Positions 61,684 to 64,000 of a stretch of 64,000 bases of DNA are shown in pieces. The notes under the pieces were generated by a model. The model did no database searches. It worked only from the letters and a program-made list of their open reading frames with translations, and was not told where the DNA came from. Position 1 is the first letter of the stretch; each line of letters begins with the position of its first letter. This DNA is from Methanobacteriota archaeon (lineage in GTDB: Archaea > Halobacteriota > Methanomicrobia > Methanomicrobiales > Methanospirillaceae): positions 144,639 through 208,638 of the forward strand of contig JAKPPV010000024.1 in the NCBI GenBank assembly GCA_029547145.1. The letters are read 5' to 3'. Both the position numbers and the translations under genes were made by a program.

Positions 61684-63594
61684 ATGCTGTCCCGTCTGCA
61701 AAAACCCGGAAGGCCGATCTCCCTCATCTGGTACCTGATCAGTCTGATCGCGCTCATTATCGGCATCGTCGTTGCAGGTGTGCTCTTCGTCTCGTACATC
61801 CAGGCAAAGGAAGAGATCGAGTACGACTACGCGATCAGGACGAACAATACCGAGGAAAATGTCATCGGATCCGTCTGGCTCGTCAACAAAGGCCTCACGC
61901 TACTCGACGAGAACCTAGACCCGGTCCTGAAGCAATCGTTCGGGGTATTTTTGGATGCATACAACCAGAGCGGCGGCGATCCATCGAGAATGAACCTTTC
62001 CGAGGTCAGGCTGGCCATCGAACCTGCGTACTCAGGCGACGTCAACCTGTACATCATCAATGCGGATGGTGTCATCGAATACACCACACTTCCCGATGTC
62101 CAGGGCGTGGATTTCCGAAAGTTCCCCGATTTCTACCGGTCCCTGACCCGAATCCGGCTGGGTTCGGACTTCTCAGCAGACCCGGTTGTCCGGTCCGTCC
62201 GGAATGCGAGCGACACCGCCGTTGCCGGAACACTCCGGAAATTTGCCTACCTGCCGACCCCTGACCACCAATACGTGCTCGAGATCGGTGTCGAGAATCC
62301 CGACTTTGCCGATGTCCGGTCCCGGTACTCATACCAGCAGATGGCGGATCGCCTGCTTGCGATCAATCCCGATCTTACCGGCATCCGCGTGTATGACTAC
62401 TACGGCAATCTTGCTGCAGAGGCCGGTCTCCCCGGTGATGAGGGCCGGCAGCTGGCAGACATGGCCCGGACGAACCGCACAAGCCTTTCGGTGCAGGAAT
62501 CCGGGACCGGTACATGGAGCCGGTACATCTTCGTCGACCTGAACGAACCCGGTGCAGCATCCGATACCAGTGTCGTCGTCGAGCTCCGGTTCAGCACGGC
62601 GCGTCTGGATGCAACCCTGGCAAACCTCGTGTTACGGTACCTGCTCATCGGGCTCATTGCCGTCATCATGGGCATCGGCCTGGCGTACGCGATGTTCCGG
62701 AAACTGACGGGTTCCATCAATGAGATTGTTATTGACGTCGAGCAGATCGCAGACGGGGACCTCGAACATACCATCCGGAACGTAAACACGGCGGAATTTG
62801 CAAAGCTCGAGTCCGGTATCAACACGATGGTGAAAAAGATCCGTGTCTACACCGAAGAACTCGAGCGCAAGAAAGCCGAACTGAAGGTGGCGGCAGATAT
62901 CCAGGACGCATTCCTGCCGAACAACATCCCGCACCCGGCACACTTCGACCTGTCTGCCTTGAGTATCCCTGCACGGGAAGTGGGCGGGGATTTCTACGAT
63001 GTCATTCATGAGGAGGATCAGGCGAGATATGCGCTCGTGGTCGCCGATGTAGCGGGCAAGGGTGTGCCGGCATCCCTTTTCATGGCGCTCTCACGGACGG
63101 CGGTGCGGATCATCTCCCGCTGGGAGAAGACGCCACAGAGGGTGGTGGAGAACTCGAATACGACCTTCATCAAGGATGCCGGCAGCACCAGCTTCGTGAC
63201 ACTCTTTTATGCGATCCTCGACGAGCGATCCCGGACGCTGACCTATGTCAATGCGGGCCACAACCCCCCGCTGCTCTGTCGTGCTGATGCCACCCTTGAA
63301 GAACTCCTGCCAACCGGCCCGGTCATCGGACTTCTGGACACACCTGCATATCGTGAGGGGGTCGTCACGATGGGGAGCGGTGACATGCTGGTGATGTATA
63401 CGGACGGCGTGACCGAGGCGATGAACGGAGAAGGGGAACTGTTCTCGGACGATCGATTGAGAGAGATCGTGATTGCAGGCCATACGGAGTCCGCGCAGGC
63501 AATGGTTGAAAGGATCCGGACCGAAGTGGCATCGTTCTGCGGTTCCGCGCCGCAATCCGATGATATCACGATCATGGTGCTAAAAGCCATATAA
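61684..63594 (+). CDS. Membrane sensor with HAMP and SpoIIE/PP2C phosphatase domains
   Basis: 636 residues. Helix 1 (LIWYLISLIALIIGIVVAGVLFV), an extracellular sensor domain of about 270 residues (Cache-like, with VNLYIINADGVIEYTTLPD), helix 2 (LLIGLIAVIMGIGLAYAMF), HAMP (about 338-390), and a PP2C phosphatase: EVGGDFYDVI, ALVVADVAGKGVPASLFMAL, YVNAGHNPPLL and SDDITIMVL hold the metal-binding Asp/Gly set. It likely dephosphorylates the STAS protein upstream. A T-run follows the stop. The ATG at 61684 directly follows a TTG. Confidence 0.92.
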   Translation: MLSRLQKPGRPISLIWYLISLIALIIGIVVAGVLFVSYIQAKEEIEYDYAIRTNNTEENVIGSVWLVNKGLTLLDENLDPVLKQSFGVFLDAYNQSGGDPSRMNLSEVRLAIEPAYSGDVNLYIINADGVIEYTTLPDVQGVDFRKFPDFYRSLTRIRLGSDFSADPVVRSVRNASDTAVAGTLRKFAYLPTPDHQYVLEIGVENPDFADVRSRYSYQQMADRLLAINPDLTGIRVYDYYGNLAAEAGLPGDEGRQLADMARTNRTSLSVQESGTGTWSRYIFVDLNEPGAASDTSVVVELRFSTARLDATLANLVLRYLLIGLIAVIMGIGLAYAMFRKLTGSINEIVIDVEQIADGDLEHTIRNVNTAEFAKLESGINTMVKKIRVYTEELERKKAELKVAADIQDAFLPNNIPHPAHFDLSALSIPAREVGGDFYDVIHEEDQARYALVVADVAGKGVPASLFMALSRTAVRIISRWEKTPQRVVENSNTTFIKDAGSTSFVTLFYAILDERSRTLTYVNAGHNPPLLCRADATLEELLPTGPVIGLLDTPAYREGVVTMGSGDMLVMYTDGVTEAMNGEGELFSDDRLREIVIAGHTESAQAMVERIRTEVASFCGSAPQSDDITIMVLKAI

Positions 63595-63599
63595 ACCGG

Positions 63600-63605
63600 T
63601 TTTTT
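63600..63605 (+). terminator. T-run after the phosphatase gene
   Basis: Six T's right after AAACCGG, about six bases past the stop; a weak hairpin AACCGGTT overlaps it. Confidence 0.45.
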
Positions 63606-63876
63606 ATGGGACTGTGAATGTTTCCCCCCCACCTCTGATAGCTCAAGCGGGCGAGGTGCATGAAAGCGCTATGGTCTCCCGTGGTAATGAACAGGAGAAT
63701 TTATATTAGCCGACTATATTCGGACTGTTTGGATACACCCCCGCCGGAGCGCACTTCGGAGTGGACTGGGTTATACACCAGTAAGGCACGTGGGCGAATG
63801 CTCCTGCACCTCTTCCCAACCACCTTCTCTGAATGGTAAAGAGCCCAGAATACGACGTAACCTGACTTCCGGACAA

Positions 63877-64000
63877 TTAAGCGCATAGTCCCATCTTCTC
63901 CAGAATGGTTCGTTGCTTCTTGGAGAGTTCCGTCACGATGGTCTCTCCATTCGCGAGTTTGATCTTCTTGATCTTTGCCAGTTCGAGGAGTAAACCATCC
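63877..64000 (-). CDS. Transposase, C-terminal end only
   Basis: The last 40 residues or so of a gene entering from the right edge: DGLLLELAKIKKIKLANGET, then IVTELSKKQRTILEKMG and a short LCA end. The KIKxIKLxNG...ELSKKQR.ILEK pattern resembles the C-terminus of IS1634/IS4-like DDE transposases. The left end of the element should lie between 63606 and 63877, but I could not identify the terminal repeat without the other end. Confidence 0.6.
   Translation of the reverse strand, partial: DGLLLELAKIKKIKLANGETIVTELSKKQRTILEKMGLCA

Noticed and set aside
1..64000. CRISPR arrays, tRNA and rRNA genes
   Set aside because: No regularly spaced direct repeats and no tRNA-like cloverleaf or rRNA signature were noticed while reading both strands; a tRNA scan would settle this.

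Overview
The window looks like the chromosome of a high-GC methanogenic euryarchaeon, most plausibly of the order Methanomicrobiales. That assignment is an inference from gene content and style; no ribosomal RNA lies in the window. The archaeal signs are a stand-alone GMP synthase glutaminase subunit, an Sm-like protein, archaeal triosephosphate isomerase, XPD helicase, a type A archaeal RNase P RNA, XerA-type recombinase, TATA boxes about 25-30 bases upstream of nearly leaderless starts, and CobZ-type cobalamin assembly. Hydrogenase maturation genes and a full anaerobic corrin pathway fit a hydrogenotrophic methanogen, which needs nickel-iron hydrogenases and large amounts of corrinoid.

Layout. 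1-1.7 kb: divergent cobS-cobZ and cobT-like genes for the late steps of cobamide assembly. 1.7-4 kb: guaAA, a cysteine-cluster protein and a TraB-family membrane protein. 4.1-5.7 kb: a surface beta-helix protein. 5.8-6.4 kb: Sm-like protein plus a cysteine-bearing winged-helix protein. 6.9-10 kb: a surface CARDB-like protein with an FtsX-type permease and its ATPase. 10.7-17 kb: accessory region with an unusual membrane-tethered DNA-binding protein, a small sequon-rich secreted protein, a sensor kinase and a possible zinc protease. 17-20.4 kb: hypC-hypA-hypE and dihydroorotase. 20.5-24.1 kb: DUF167 protein, U32 peptidase and tpiA. 24.2-27.3 kb: HTH-CBS regulator and a sparsely coding stretch with a lipoprotein hydrolase.

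27.4-39.3 kb is the core of the window. The RNase P RNA gene lies on the minus strand, divergent from a tetrapyrrole supercluster: precorrin-2 dehydrogenase, hemA, hemB, hemL, hemC, cobA, then cbiT, cbiL, cbiF, cbiG, cbiH, cbiC, cbiD and cbiE. Nearly every gene overlaps the next by a few bases. The cluster takes glutamyl-tRNA to the methylated corrin ring, but I see no hemD, cobalt chelatase, cbiJ or cbiA in the window.

39.3-52.2 kb: a PfkB sugar kinase, a protein joining NHL repeats to LEA-like tandem repeats, a K+-independent-type membrane pyrophosphatase, a flippase-like membrane protein, purB, a SPASM radical SAM enzyme, XPD helicase, Ogt, PanE and a MobA-like protein. 52.2-57.3 kb: an ECF vitamin transporter (S, fused A-A, T) followed by thiM and thiE. 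57.4-64 kb: a perfectly palindromic 28-bp dif-like site, an acyltransferase, a partial copy of the site at the promoter of a XerA recombinase, an unusual STAS fusion protein, a SpoIIE-type phosphatase sensor, and the C-terminus of a transposase at the window edge.

The items most worth following up are the dif-like site with its partial copy at the xerA promoter, the membrane-tethered regulator with a very long disordered linker, the STAS/SpoIIE pair without a visible kinase, and the NHL-LEA repeat protein.
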